DNA from: Cichorium intybus
Lineage: Eukaryota > Streptophyta > Magnoliopsida > Asterales > Asteraceae
Assembly: GCA_023525715.1 (NCBI GenBank)
Contig: CM042011.1
Span: 62,172,354-62,236,353, forward strand
DNA: 64,000 nucleotides
Direction: 5' to 3'
Shown here: piece after piece, positions 35,701 to 55,580 of the stretch
How the letters are laid out: every line of letters begins with the position of its first letter
Numbering within the stretch: the stretch's first letter is position 1
Made by a program: the position numbers and the translations under genes
The notes under the pieces: model-generated
Database searches by the model: none
Seen by the model: the letters and a program-made list of their open reading frames with translations, nothing else
Told to the model about the DNA's origin: nothing

Positions 35701-37276
35701 ACCGCACCATTAGAAAAAACCGCATACCAAAAACCGCACCGCACCATTAGTAAAAACCGCATACCAAAAACCGCACCGCACCTTTAGGAAAAACCGCATA
35801 CCAAAAACCGCACCATACCATTAGTAAAAGCTGCATACCAAAAACCGCACAGCACCATTAGTAAAAACCTCATACCAAAAACCACACCGCAGCATTAGTA
35901 AAAACCGCATACCAAAAACCGCACCGTGCCATTAGTAAAAACCGCATACCAAAAACCGCACCGCACCATAAGTAAAAACCGTACCGCTCCATTAATTAAA
36001 ACCGCATACCAAAATCCGCACTGTACCATTAGTAAAAACCGCATACCAAAAACCGCACCATACCATTAGTAACTGCACCGCACCATTAATAAAAACCGCT
36101 TACCAAAAACCGCACCATTAGTAAAAACCGCACCGTTAGTAAAAACTGCATACAAAAAACCGTACCGCACCATTAGTAAAAACTGCATACCAAAACCGCA
36201 CCATTAGTAAAAACCGTATACCAAAAACCGCACCGCACCATAGTTAAAACCACACCATTAGTAAAAAACCGCATACCAAAAACCGCACAACCGAACCTCA
36301 TAAAAACCCAACCGCGCTTAAAACCGCAAACCGCACCATATACAAAAACTAAACGGTGTGGTTTTACCAATCTAAAAACCGATCTACATGGTTTTCGGTG
36401 CTGTTTTAGCCTAAAACCACACCAAACCGCACCATGCTCACCGGCTTTTTATACGGTTAACCCTTTCGATATATCAAATTTGGTTAATGATTAGATTAAT
36501 GATCCAATTTTTTTCTAACTTCTTTCATGTCTATATGTTCCTATATATTTCAAGATTGTATCTAAAAGTATTAGCTTGTCAAGACATGATATTTGTATCT
36601 GAATTTAATCATCACAAATAACAGGTATTTCATGTATGATGGTTTGAAACACTCTTGTATTGAGGGCAATCACATTGTCAACATTTTTTCTTTCTCCAAA
36701 GCTTATGGGATGATGGGGTGGCGAGTTGGCTATGTAAGTATCACCTTCTTGTTTCAGAAAATCTATAAAAAGTGATGAAATTAACAAATACAATTTTATC
36801 TTCTAAAAAAAACTAAAAAATTTCAGATAGCATTTCCAATGGAAGTAGAGGGTTTAGCACCACAACTCCTTAAAATCCAAGACAACATTCCCATATGTGC
36901 TTCAATAATCTCACAACGACTCGCCCTTCACTCAATGGAAGAGGGCCCACAATGGGTGACCAATCAAGTCAAAGATTTAGTCAAAAACAGACAACTCCTT
37001 GTTGATGCATTATCACCATTAGGAAAAGGAGCTGTAAAAGGAGGTGAAGGAGCGATTTACCTTTGGGCAAAATTACCCGAAAAGTTCATTGATGACTTTG
37101 AAGTTGTTCGTTGGCTTGCTAAAAAACATGGTGTGGTTCTTATTCCTGGTACCCCATGTGGGTGTCCAGGTCATGTTAGGGTTTCTTTTGGTGGTTTAGT
37201 GGAAAAAGATTGTATAGTTGCATCTGAGAGGCTAAAGAGAGGGTTGGAAGAATTGGTCAAAGATGGAATGGTTTGA
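32762..37276 (+). CDS. ISS1: Aromatic aminotransferase ISS1/VAS1, 9 exons, 393 residues
   Basis: Exons: 32762-32824, 33005-33052, 33379-33507, 33587-33646, 33738-33894, 34644-34750, 34832-34890, 36625-36733, 36827-37276. All introns are GT..AG and the joined frame is 1182 bases. It is a fold-type I PLP aminotransferase. SRYGADEGLPELREAL (71-86) and VTAGANQAF give the substrate and cofactor cleft, NPGNPSGTY begins at 173, Asp204 in VVDNTYEYFMY contacts the pyridine nitrogen, and Lys233 in FSFSKAYGMMGWR is the PLP Schiff-base lysine. From family knowledge, ISS1/VAS1 transfers the amino group of methionine to indole-3-pyruvate, lowering auxin and ethylene precursors together. No transit peptide is visible, so it is probably cytosolic. 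Intron 5 holds an hAT-type MITE and intron 7 a long minisatellite; the coding frame is intact. Confidence 0.95.
33964..34533. mobile_element. hAT-type MITE in ISS1 intron 5
   Basis: The element begins TAGGGCTATG and ends GTGCTCACCCCTA. It is flanked by an exact 8-bp duplication CTTGAAAC (33956-33963 and 34534-34541), the hAT signature. The interior is full of GGTTCGGTTAT and ACCGAACC words typical of a common plant hAT MITE family. It is 570 bp long with no coding capacity. Confidence 0.88.
35415..36300. repeat. 37-bp minisatellite in ISS1 intron 7
   Basis: About 24 imperfect copies of a unit containing ATTAGTAAAAACCGCAT and ACCAAAAACCGCACCGC. Many copies lack one half. The array ends in diverged AACCGCACC sequence and CACCATGCTCACC near 36425, resembling an hAT end. 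It fills most of the 1.7 kb intron. An ORF read through it on the minus strand is not a gene. Confidence 0.9.
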
Positions 37277-38566
37277 CTATAAAATCTTTAGTGTTGTTTA
37301 AAATGTTGTGGTTCTAGATTGGGATATTTAACATTTACAAGAAGGTTAAAAGATTGAATTTTTACAATAAATGGAAACTTTTGGATGAATGTGAAGGTGG
37401 TTTATTTTTTATTTTTTTGTGGGTTTGTTGGATATGAATACAAAGTGTTGTGGTTTACTTGTTCATTTTGTGGTTTTGGGGCGTGTTCTTTGTAATGTTT
37501 GATTATTACTACTTTGCTTGGTATATTTTTGACTTTTGAGGTCAAATGGTATAGTTTTAAAGTTTGAATTTCACCAGTTTCATGGAAACTTTCACTTTGA
37601 ATATAGTGACTACACGAGTTTGAATAACAAGATGTGGATAGATTGGAATTGAATATACTAGCTCCACGAATGTGTAAGAAGCTTTAAATTGACTAATGTT
37701 GTTGACAAACGATGATGACTTGTCAATTTTGTATTTCGAAGTTAGGCGTTTAAACTTCAAGGTCAAACTTGAGCTCTTTTGAACACATAATGTTCTTTTT
37801 ATTAAATAATAAACCAATATTATTAAAAAATAGCTAGAAGCTATAGCTAAAAGGAAAACATTTTTACATTGGGAAGAAACCCAAAGACAATATGGTTCGT
37901 CCAATTACCTCCACTTTTTTTCACCAACTAATTTATTCCACAATATTAGGAGATGAATGACAAGAAGTCTTCAAACTAAGTGGAAACATATCTAATTTAG
38001 ATAAAGAGAATTCTCTTTTTACACTTTATTCTATTTTATAATTATACCTCAGCGTCTGAAAAGACATCTATAACAAATTCGTCAATTCCTCAAATTTCTC
38101 GGTTATGATTATTTGACTATTTACTTATCATTAGGTATTTAGGTTTATCATGTGAATTTTCAAATTGTGATAACAATTTTGAAAAACCCGTCAATGATCA
38201 AATTAACCAATTCTGAAAGAAGTTTGATGGTTTGCAATTTATGGGTTATAGATAATAGCACATTGCATTTATAGTAAATTATAGAACTTTTCATTAAAAT
38301 CATTGTTTAACACTTTACCTTTTAGTTTTGTCTTCTTTGCTAGTTTGTATTCCCCGGCACATTGTTTCTATAATATAATGATATAGATGCTAATATGTAC
38401 AAAGAAACATAACAACAACAACAGCAGCAACAACAACAATATTATCGTCATCGTCATCCAAACACCACCCAATTGATCAACAACTCTCCTTTCTCCTCCC
38501 ATCTTCTCATTTAGTACCACCTCCACCACCGATGACTTCCCCTCCATCACTAGCATATACCTCCTC

Positions 38567-38613
<47 letters not shown>

Positions 38614-41089
38614 CCACTCCCCTCTAATGCAAGTTTTTGCTAGAAATTGGGTATAGAAAACTGGATTAGATGGTAACGGCTTTCAGTGGCATCTACTTTC
38701 ACGACGGGAGGTACAATCCCAAGTAGAATCAACCTAATCCTATAGGGGGATTTCTTAGTTTGTCCGGACCATACTTGACTCTTATGCTATTCACATTCCA
38801 TGCATGCATGCTTCACAACTTTTCTTTTGTCAAATTTCACACACATATGCCATGCTATGCCATGCATCAAATAAGTCTTAATAGATAAAGACATTCATAA
38901 ATCATGCATTTCACATAACTGCATAATTTGAATTCATAAATAATAGTCCAAAGCATTCTTCATCCTTTATAATCAAATCATAAACATAAAACATTTCATT
39001 TGATAAAAGTTGCATTTGCAACTTACACATTAAGACATTTCATCATTTCATTCAAAACTCATGGTAAGGAAATTTTTTTTATTCATATCATAACATTTGA
39101 TTTTTATGCCATATATCCCATTTAAAAGGTTCACATGTAACTCACCTTGGTTAGCTAGGGAGGTCTAACTAGGATTCCACTATCCGTTCGTTCTTCTTTT
39201 GAACTTCTACTCCTTCAATACCTATGGAGTTTAATAACATTCATTCTCATTAATAACATACTAGGACTGAACATTGTATTCTAATTTCTTAGTCCTATGT
39301 CTTAACAAATTTCAAGCAAACATTTATATCAATCCAATGACTACTAACCTGTCCTATATTGAAACTCTTAATCATCATGATGCTTGGTATGAAGATGTAT
39401 CAACCTTGTATGAAACATCTTGCCATATTATCATAAAGCTTCTTATCAATACATGAGGAATAAGAATATATAAATATAGTAAGATAATATAATAAATATA
39501 TAAGAGAGGATATAGAGCGGGTAGCGGGAAAGAAGGGGTTAAGTCAAATAGTCTTCCGGTCTTCCTTTCTTCCTCCCTTGTTCTATTACCCCAAGGCCTC
39601 CTCGGTCTTCCCTATGAAATGAGGCATGGAAGGGAGCCACTACGAAGAAGGATACTGACGAAATCTGGTCCCACAGTCCTCAGAGTTTTATGTAATATGC
39701 AAAAGCAGAAGCCTTTTTTTGGCATACTAGGGACATGTCTTGTTTTAGTTCATAGTCCCAAATAGCACTTCCCTTTCCAAAGTGCCATCTAAGATGCCTC
39801 CATATTTATCAAGTGATCTTAGTATATTTTACACTGTTTACGATGTCCTTCTCCATGGCTTTGGTGAGCCATCCCATTATCATCGTTTCCATCCCTGTTT
39901 CTCATGTCCTTCCTTTGGCATCTCGATGCTTCCACAACGAATCCAGTCTTGTTCTTTGTAAAGACAAATTTCTTCGTCTCTTGTGACCAATATCCATAGT
40001 TTGCTCTTTGAGATCTTCTTTTACATGCATTTGACGTGAGTAGTTCGATGCACGTATGTAGTAGATGGAACTCAGATCTATTGTTTATGATGGTGTCGTT
40101 GTTGACGCTCCATTATTATCCGGTTGAGTCATTCTAATTGATAGTAGGTTTTACGGTGCATAGGTATGTAGTGGGATCATCTAATTCTACTCTAATACCA
40201 TATTATGTTTTGCAAAAGTTCTTATTGGTCATTTTCATTAATCATCGATCAAGTACAAATGCAATGAGGAAAAACAGAATCTTGTTAAGCAAGGGATTGA
40301 ATTAATCAAATCAAAATATAAATATAACAATTTAAAAGGAAATAAAATAGGAATTATATCGAGAGTGCATAGTTTCGTTTAGTTTTTTATTTACTTGATG
40401 TAGTTTTTCGAGCAACAATTGTTTTCTTTTAGCTGAACAATATGGTTATTTATTAACAACATGGTTAAATTTGAAAAGGCTGGCAATGTTGATGACAGTA
40501 TGACACTTTTAGTAGCCTTTAGTAATGTATGTCGGTTATTTTATTTATTTATTTATTTATTTTTGTAATTTTATAGGCATAAAAATATTGAAACCGCAAA
40601 ACTTGAAAAGGAACCCAAAGGTCCAAAACCAAAATGGCTAAACTCAGAAACAAGAAAAACCGAAAAGGGCCCAACTTTTAGTTTCAAAAATTTAAATTTT
40701 CTTATTCAATTTCGATTTTAACTAAAAATTAAAAATCGTATTAAACCGAATTCTACACACTCTTACACATTATTCGGCAGTTGCATCTGTCCACATATAT
40801 GATTATAAAAGTACAAGTATGTAACAGAAATAAATATGTATGTAAAGTGAAAGATCTGTTGTAAAGATATAGTAATATGACTATAATTACATTAAATTGG
40901 TTTTGTTTTGTTTTGAAAGATCTGTTATAAAGATACTTTTTCCACGCCACACTATTCTTACGAAATCATTGTAAAATGCTATTCCTACTAAAATAAGTGT
41001 AAAGCACCTTTTTTCGTCAAAACGCACTAAAATTCATTAAAAGTCTACAATCTTCGTCTAAGTCTACCACCCACCATTTTCAATTACTC
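37277..41089. other. Intergenic DNA between ISS1 and the receptor kinase
   Basis: It contains the ISS1 3' region and a C-run plus (TC)n tract (38566-38608). A stretch at 38640-40200 looks like worn repeat DNA, with a primer-site-like TGGTATTAGAG on the minus strand (40200-40190). ATTT repeats occur near 40541. I found no convincing ORF, LTR pair or RNA gene. Confidence 0.4.
38577..38608. repeat. (TC)n microsatellite after a C-run
   Basis: A run of about 10 C residues is followed by about 16 CT units. Confidence 0.9.
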
Positions 41090-46933
<5,844 letters not shown>

Positions 46934-47947
46934 AGTTACCACAGAGTTGAGCCTGCATCATCGCTAGAGGATTACATGATAACACTATTATATGCCAGAT
47001 AAAAAGCATGTTCCTATAGTTGATTTGATCGTTAAAAGCATTACTAGTTGATATATATTTGTTTTAATATAAAATTTATATCGAAAGAGAAGGGCTCGAG
47101 CAAGAAGCTGGAATATAAACACAATTACAAAGTTAGAAAGTTGAAAATAGCATAAATGAGAATCAACAACCTATTATTTGCATAATGAAATCCAACCTAT
47201 AAGGGTAAAACTATATGGCAAAGTAGAGTATTCTCAAAGATCTCTTACCCCGACTTGTGTGTGCCTTTCAATCAATAGGCGCCAAGTTTTCTAGCGCACA
47301 TACAATAAATTTTACTAATTTCTATTTTGAAAAATTTGAGAATCTTATTCAAATATATACTTCTTAGCCCACAAAAATTATGAAAAGGTGATACACAATT
47401 TAGGGTTTGAAACAACTATATAAACTCTGCCTCACAACTGCATATTAGTTAATCTCATAATAGATTGGATCGTAAAGTAGAAAGTATTGACAAATCAATC
47501 AAGCAAAGAACAATAAACATTTTTCCTATAAAAAAGTTTAACAAAGATTAAGAAAATACGTCAAGGTGAGATTATCTCAATTGATTCAAATTCTTCAGAT
47601 GACTTGATAATGCAGAATAACACCCCCAATTAAAGGTAATCAATAACGTATAACAAGAATAAAAATAATAAGTAAATTAATAAATATTATAGATAAACAC
47701 ACCAAGATTTATATGAAAACCTCAAAGCGGAGAAAAACAAAATTTAACCACCGAGAGATCCACTAGTGAAAATAATGTTTACTATTGGGGTACAACGCCT
47801 ATATGGATTGATGTTTGGCGGGTTTAGATGGCCCATTATAATTTATTTGTATTGGGCTTTTCCCTTTTTGTGTAGCTCTCCTATATATAGTAATGTTTTA
47901 GTCGTTTGTTAGGTACAACTCACAATGTGAGGTGTATTAGCTAGAGT

Positions 47948-49565
47948 CACTACTAGAAAATATACTTTTAATGACTGACGATTTATGACATACACAGGTT
48001 TTATGACAGACAAAAAATTCTGTCATAAAGTTTATGTCATATTTGATACATTCCTAAAAATTTATGACATACAAAACTGTATGTCATAAATTTATTGTAA
48101 GTCTAAAAATTTTAAAAAGCCCACTCATAACCTAGTACTAAAATTACTGTCAGTCCAAAAATTTTAAGAAGCCTGCTAATAACCTAGTACTGAAATATAT
48201 GTGTTAGAAATTAGAATGAAATTCCTCCCTCGTTTCCTAGGTCAAATGAGAATCGACCTCCCAAAACTGAATCACACTCGCTTCGCCTCTCCTTACAGCC
48301 CTTGTTCTTTGATCGGTACATCCATCTTCTTCGTGACTTCCCTGCTCGTCGAACGGGTCTCCTTTGCTTGTCGATTGGTACAACCCCGTTAATCGCGACT
48401 CCACCTTCACCTGGATCGTCAATCGATCTCCCCTATTTGACGAATTGCCAACAAGGTAATAATTTCAATACTGAACCAACCACCGCGTTCTTTTGGTTCT
48501 AATGAAATCGGATATTTTGAACAATTTGTTTGATGCTAAAAGAAATGTCACGGCTGTTTGAAATAAGAGATTTTGAATAATTTCAATTTGTTTGAAATCG
48601 GAGATTTTGAACAATTTCTTCTGGTTCTGATGAAATCGGAGTTTTTGAACAATCAGAGTAATACCTCACAGATACAATCTCAACAAACGTTACAGTTGTT
48701 AAAATGACTGTTGTTCTATCTCTGTCATTTTTGTCATTTTTTTCAGGTATGTCACGACTGTAGCACCATCTCTATCTGACTTTCTGCTGAGACTGCACTT
48801 CCACGGTTGCTTCATTAGGGTTTGTAATATCGTATTTTATCAATATATTTTAATTCCATTCTTTATGAATCCTAATATACTCAGTACAATTACTTATATA
48901 TGACTTTTATGAACCTCACAATGATAGGGTTGATGGATTGCAACGGTTGGAATTGCATATAAGCATATGTTGCCTTTTCGGTCATCAATATCAGGAAACT
49001 TTTGTCTACATGGAATATTAGAATTGCATATAAGCCTATGTTTCCCTTCTAGGAATATACCATGAATATATATTTGTTTGTGTGGCATTTGAAGTTGTGT
49101 TTTAGGTCATGGTTCTGCACATGATTATTTTTCTAGCTTACAGAATATTAATGTCCATTTTAGTCCACTTTGTTTTTTGTAACAGATAGATTTAAGAATT
49201 CGATCATCAAGCTTCAAGTTTGCAATACAAAAAGGTATATTTTCTTAATACGACACTTTGGTCTATTTTGTTTTCTGAAATGTTGTATATTAAATGGTTG
49301 GTGTTTTTACAGGATCCAAGTGAGCCAAGTACCTAGTTATACCAACACTAAAATGTCAAATATAGCAATATACTTACATTTTTTTACCCGTTGAAACAAT
49401 GTACTTCCATTTTTAATGGAATATAGGAATATGTAACCCATAAGAAACATCTATTTGTATTTAACATATTATATTTTGTGCAATAAATGACCTTTTTTGT
49501 GTATTGTATTTTATTTTGTATTATGAGACATTAAATGTGTGTTAATTTGAATATTAGTATATCTA

Positions 49566-49603
<38 letters not shown>

Positions 49604-49799
49604 ATGACATACAAATTTACGACATACAATGTTAGTCGTAAATGTATGTCATAAATGTATGTCGTAAATTTATGACAGATAAATGTACGTCTGTCATCTT
49701 TCATTTATGACTGGGGATTCAATGACATGCATTTGTCTGTCATCTATACCCTTTAATGACTGACATTGTCAGTCATTAAAGGTCTTTTTTCTAGAAGTG
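47948..49799. mobile_element. Non-autonomous CACTA (En/Spm) element
   Basis: The ends are CACTACTAGAAAATATAC and, on the other strand, CACTTCTAGAAAAAAGAC, with a 3-bp duplication AGT (47945-47947 and 49800-49802). Many subterminal copies of TTTATGACATACA and ATGTCATAAAT in both directions are present, as usual for CACTA elements. A palindrome (AATGACTGACATTGTCAGTC and on) lies near the right end. No transposase is seen. The stretch 48200-48470 is GC-richer and may be captured gene sequence. Confidence 0.88.
49569..49600. repeat. (TA)n microsatellite
   Basis: A short TA run inside the CACTA element. Confidence 0.85.
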
Positions 49800-51050
49800 A
49801 GTGTTATAGCAACTTAGCAAGAAAGCACGTTCACTGTTATTTTGTACACTCTCATATTAATGAATCATTCGGCACTTTGGATATTTGTTTCGATCTTCAC
49901 GTTATTATTATTCCGCATATGTCAAATCCAACTTTACATTTACATTGCAAAGACGAAATATGAAAATTCAAGTATTTGGGGCTATATGTGGAGTAAATTT
50001 GGGAGAAAAATGGACAGGGTCTTAAAGCCTAGCACTAACTTTGTCTTATATCAAAAGAACCAAATAGGTTATTAGCATAGTCATGAATGCCATGACATTT
50101 CAACCTGTTCAAGGTCGCGATGATCCTCTAATTATGATAAAGCAAGTCCTCTAATCCTTCCAAGTTATTTTTTCTATAGTTCATGAGATATTGAAGAAGC
50201 TACAATGATCGTTAGGTCTGAGGTTTGAGGTCAAAATTTAACAAGAAGTCTCTTATTTGATTATTACCTTGAGTAGATAAAAAACGACCCATATGATGCA
50301 TAATATAAGAGTCGAAACACCAAACACACGATAAACAAGAATGAAGAACAGTTGTGTCCCATGATCTTCCATCTAAAAGATCGGCCACCTATTAAGAAGT
50401 TTTGACAGAATTAATTCAAGAAACTCACGAACGAATACGGAGTTCAAGCCGAGCGCAAGATCAAGAAAAACACAAAAAAAGAACACCACCAAAATACAAC
50501 TCCAAGTATATAAAGAGCACCATGAAAAAAAATAATAACCCTAAGAAACATCACCTCCATTTTAGATATTTCTATGTAAGTAATACGCCATTTAAAACCC
50601 ATACCCAACTTAAATAAGAAGTTTACAAACAAAGCTAAATTCATAACCATATACCCAAATCACTAAAATTCCAAGAAAGGCACACAACAGATAGTTAATA
50701 TACAAACAACACGATGCTACCACAACAATCTAATTACCCCACCCGACCTAAGATGTAACCATAACATATCAAGTGATGACCAAAATAAGAAACACCAACA
50801 CACATTACACATACCCCTAAATGCTATCCAAGCTAGCGCATATACCTATGAATGAATATTTTTAATAGTATCTAAACTTTAATAATAAATATCATAAACA
50901 ATAATAGCCATAGATCAAATTTATTTGACTATTGGGATTATGTAGGGGCCAACTATGTTGGAACCATCCATAATTGTCCAACTATTTATATAATATCAAC
51001 CATTGATTTAACTCATTTATTGGCTAAGATTGTCGCTCATACTTCTCTAC

Positions 51051-51419
51051 AACATTTCTAGAGCTTTGAAATGAAAGACTTAATGTTTCCTATTCGATTA
51101 AATACCTTCCTAATTTAAACATATTTATTTATATATCTAATTTGGTCAAAATTCTTATCAGAATCGTTGATTGTGGTGGTGCTTCTGGCAGAGGTGGTGG
51201 AAGAAGAATAATCAAATTAGGGTTAAACTTAGAAGATGTCTTATAAAATCAAAAGCTACTTATTTTGTTATCCGGAATAAAAGGTCACATTAACTTTTTT
51301 TTTTGTCACAACGGTCTTCTAAAACACAGACAAGTGTTTGCTATAATGCTTGCCCTTCTGCCGACATAAAAGGTCAAACATGTCTTTTCAAACATGTATT
51401 TGGAATCATGAAATGTGTT
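51051..51419. other. Spacer between the duplicated segments
   Basis: AT-rich with no gene or repeat recognised. Confidence 0.4.
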
Positions 51420-51471
51420 TTTATTTTAACATTACCCTTTAGCGTATACTTATATGAATAATTGCATGCAG

Positions 51472-51755
51472 GCACGATGACTCTATAAAGAAGACAAGTC
51501 CATTGAATTCATGAGTACATCTTTATAGAACCACTGTGTCCTCTATGAAGTACTATATTCAATACATGTTGGATTATTGTGGTTGCAACATCATGTAAAA
51601 GATAGACCAACTATGTTGTTAGTGGTTTTGATGCTGATTACCAAGGTACATTCTTCTGCCTAAACAAACTTTTTTCACCAAAGAAAGTTACCATGGAGTT
51701 GAGCCTACATCTTCGCTAGATGATAATTACATGATAACACTATTATATGCTAGAT
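51472..51755 (+). pseudogene. Relic last exon of a receptor kinase
   Basis: It corresponds to exon 7 of the intact gene, with several nonsense and frame changes, for example a TAG in the stretch matching SASLRN. It keeps the family's C-terminal tail (TKESYHGVEP, ITLLYAR, stop), which the main gene has lost to a stop codon. The kinase core upstream is absent. Confidence 0.85.
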
Positions 51756-51798
51756 AAAAAGCATGTGCTTAAACTTGACTTTTATAGTTATAAGTTAT

Positions 51799-51928
<130 letters not shown>

Positions 51929-54430
51929 GAAAATCTATATATATAGAGAAAGGCTCAAGCAAGAAGCTGTAAAGAATACAAAATTACAAAGTTACAAAGT
52001 TAAAGTTAGCACAAAAAAGAACCAATAACCTATTGTTTATAAATAATGTTATATTGAAGTGAAAAATGAACCTAACAACACCGTCACTAACTCAATTTGT
52101 GAGAGAATTCATGGTTTAAGTTATATAACACTTGGAATGCCTGTATACAACAACATGATCACTTAAATTGAATAAGATTTTTGGCATATATGCATTATAT
52201 CTCTTAGTTTGACACAATTATGATGAAGCAACCTTGATTATCTTGCATCTTTTTATTATCGGTCTAAACCTCTCAATTATTTCTTTAAATCTAAATATTG
52301 CGTGTAGAAAGTCTTCACCATCGAAATTCAATTTCCTTGTGAACACCAACCTATAAGGGATATAGCTATTAAAGAATGTAGAGTATTCCCATGGATCTTC
52401 CGCCCTGACTTTGGTTAACTTTTCAATCATGCGTCAAGCTTTCATAGCCAGATAAAATACATTTTCTTAAATTCTATTTTGAAACTATTTAGAATCTTGC
52501 TTAGTTACATACTTATGAGCCACAAAAACTTTGAAATGGTGATATGCAATCCATGGTCTGCATCAATTATATAAAATCTTCCTCATAATTACATATTAGT
52601 TAATCCTCAAATAGATTAGAATGTAATGTAGAAAGTGTTGACCAATCTATAAAGGAAAGAAAAACAAACATTTTGCCCATAAAAAGTTTACCAAAGATTA
52701 ATAAAACTAGGTTAAGGTAAAATTATCTCACTCGGTCCAATTCTTCAAATGATTTGCTAATGCAGAATAACACCTCCAATCAAAGGAAATCAATAATATA
52801 TAACGAGAATAACAATAATAACTAAAGTAATAAATATTATACATATAAACACCAAGATTTACATGAAAACCCCAAATTGTTAAAAAATAGAATTGGACTA
52901 CCGAGAGATCCATTAATGAAAATAATATTTACAATGCAAAGAATTATGAAAATACAACTAGTTCGGGCTAGATTTGGAGTAAATTTGGCTGAATAATAGA
53001 AGGGGATTATTCTATGATTTGGAGTAAATTTGGTCATGTGTGCCATATTGTTTCAACCTCGAGTTATGAGGCCAAGTCAAGTAGTTAGGATCCTTTTGAG
53101 TTGAAACCAATTCCTCTCATCCCTCTAAGTTGTTTTTTCTAGAGCACATAAGAACTAGACAAACTACATGGACCATCAGGTCCGAGTTTTGAGGTCAAAT
53201 TTTAACAAAAGGTATCTTAAATTCTTAATTGACGATTAACTTGAGCAAAAATGATGTGTAGAAAAAGATATAATAGCAACTTCATCCCCACCCGCCAGAT
53301 AAATTTATTAAGGGTAACACGGTGGGCACCCATGATATCCAATATAGGTTATCCCTCTATTTTGTAGAGCATGTTCCACCAAACATATGATACTCCCTTT
53401 AAAAGCTCGTACCTACAATGTTATTACCATACCACAATAAGTAATACAATCCCACATGAATAACCACATAACCCTAAAGCACACATATATGCTCCACCAA
53501 AAGTAGTAACCCCAAAGAACCATGTCCTTTTTTACCATATATAGAAGCAACACACATAGATAGAAACATGCTCTATAATATAACATGAGCGAAAAGATTC
53601 GAACCACCGAACACACACGTCAAACACGTGTGAAGAACAATTATGCCCCCAAGATCATCCTTCTAGAAGATCACCCACCTATTAAGAAGTTTTGATAGCA
53701 TTAGTTCAAGTCACTTACCAATGAATGAAGAACTGAAAACCAACACAAGATCAAGACATACAAAAAAAACCAACACCAAAACACGACTTCGATTATAGAA
53801 AGAAAACACCATGAATAAATAATAACCATAAAATGTCTCCTCAATTTTATATATTTTTATGGATGTAATACACCATTTAAATCCCACACCAAAATAACAC
53901 TATATAAAGTCTAAACACCAAACCTACCCACATTAAAACTATTTAGGCTCCGGTATTAAAGTATCCTAATTTCAATCACATCCAAGCTCAATTGGTAACC
54001 ATATACCCCTAATAACTGAAATTCCAAGAAAGGAAAACAACATCAACGAAATATACACACACCAAGATGCTCGCAAAACAATCCAATTTACCCCTACCTA
54101 ACAAAAGATGTAACCATAACAAATAAAATGATGACCAAAATAAGAAACACCACACAATACTCACATTACAGCTACCCCTAGATGCTATCCAAGCTAGTGC
54201 ATATATTTTGAATAAATATTTTCATTAGTATCTAAACTTTAGTGAGATTTATGAGATTAGACATTGAGTACATTTAAATGGCACTCATGATTTTGTAGGT
54301 GCCAACCGTTTTGCAACCATCCATAACCATCCAACCGTTTATATACTACCAACATTGGTTTTTTTAGCTAAAGGTCAATATTGTTTCTCATACTTCTCCA
54401 TGATATTTCATATCACACACACATACATAC

Positions 54431-55580
<1,150 letters not shown>

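Larger units (their letters stand above)
47783..49938. mobile_element. Solo LTR of about 300 bp, split by a CACTA element
   Basis: Parts 47783-47947 and 49803-49938 together start TATTGGGGTACAAC (first dinucleotide TA instead of TG) and end ACTTTACA, with a TATA-like CTATATATAG. They are flanked by an exact 5-bp duplication TTTAC (47778-47782 and 49939-49943). Copy 2 of the segmental duplication has the empty site at about 52930. Confidence 0.75.

Noticed and set aside
35415..36300. CRISPR-like regular repeats
   Set aside because: Units are directly adjacent without unique spacers, in a plant intron; it is a minisatellite.
36173..36370. Minus-strand ORF in ISS1 intron 7
   Set aside because: It is translation of the minisatellite.
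40190..40200. Primer-site-like TGGTATTAGAG as sign of an LTR element
   Set aside because: No LTR pair, polypurine tract or retroelement ORF could be found around it.
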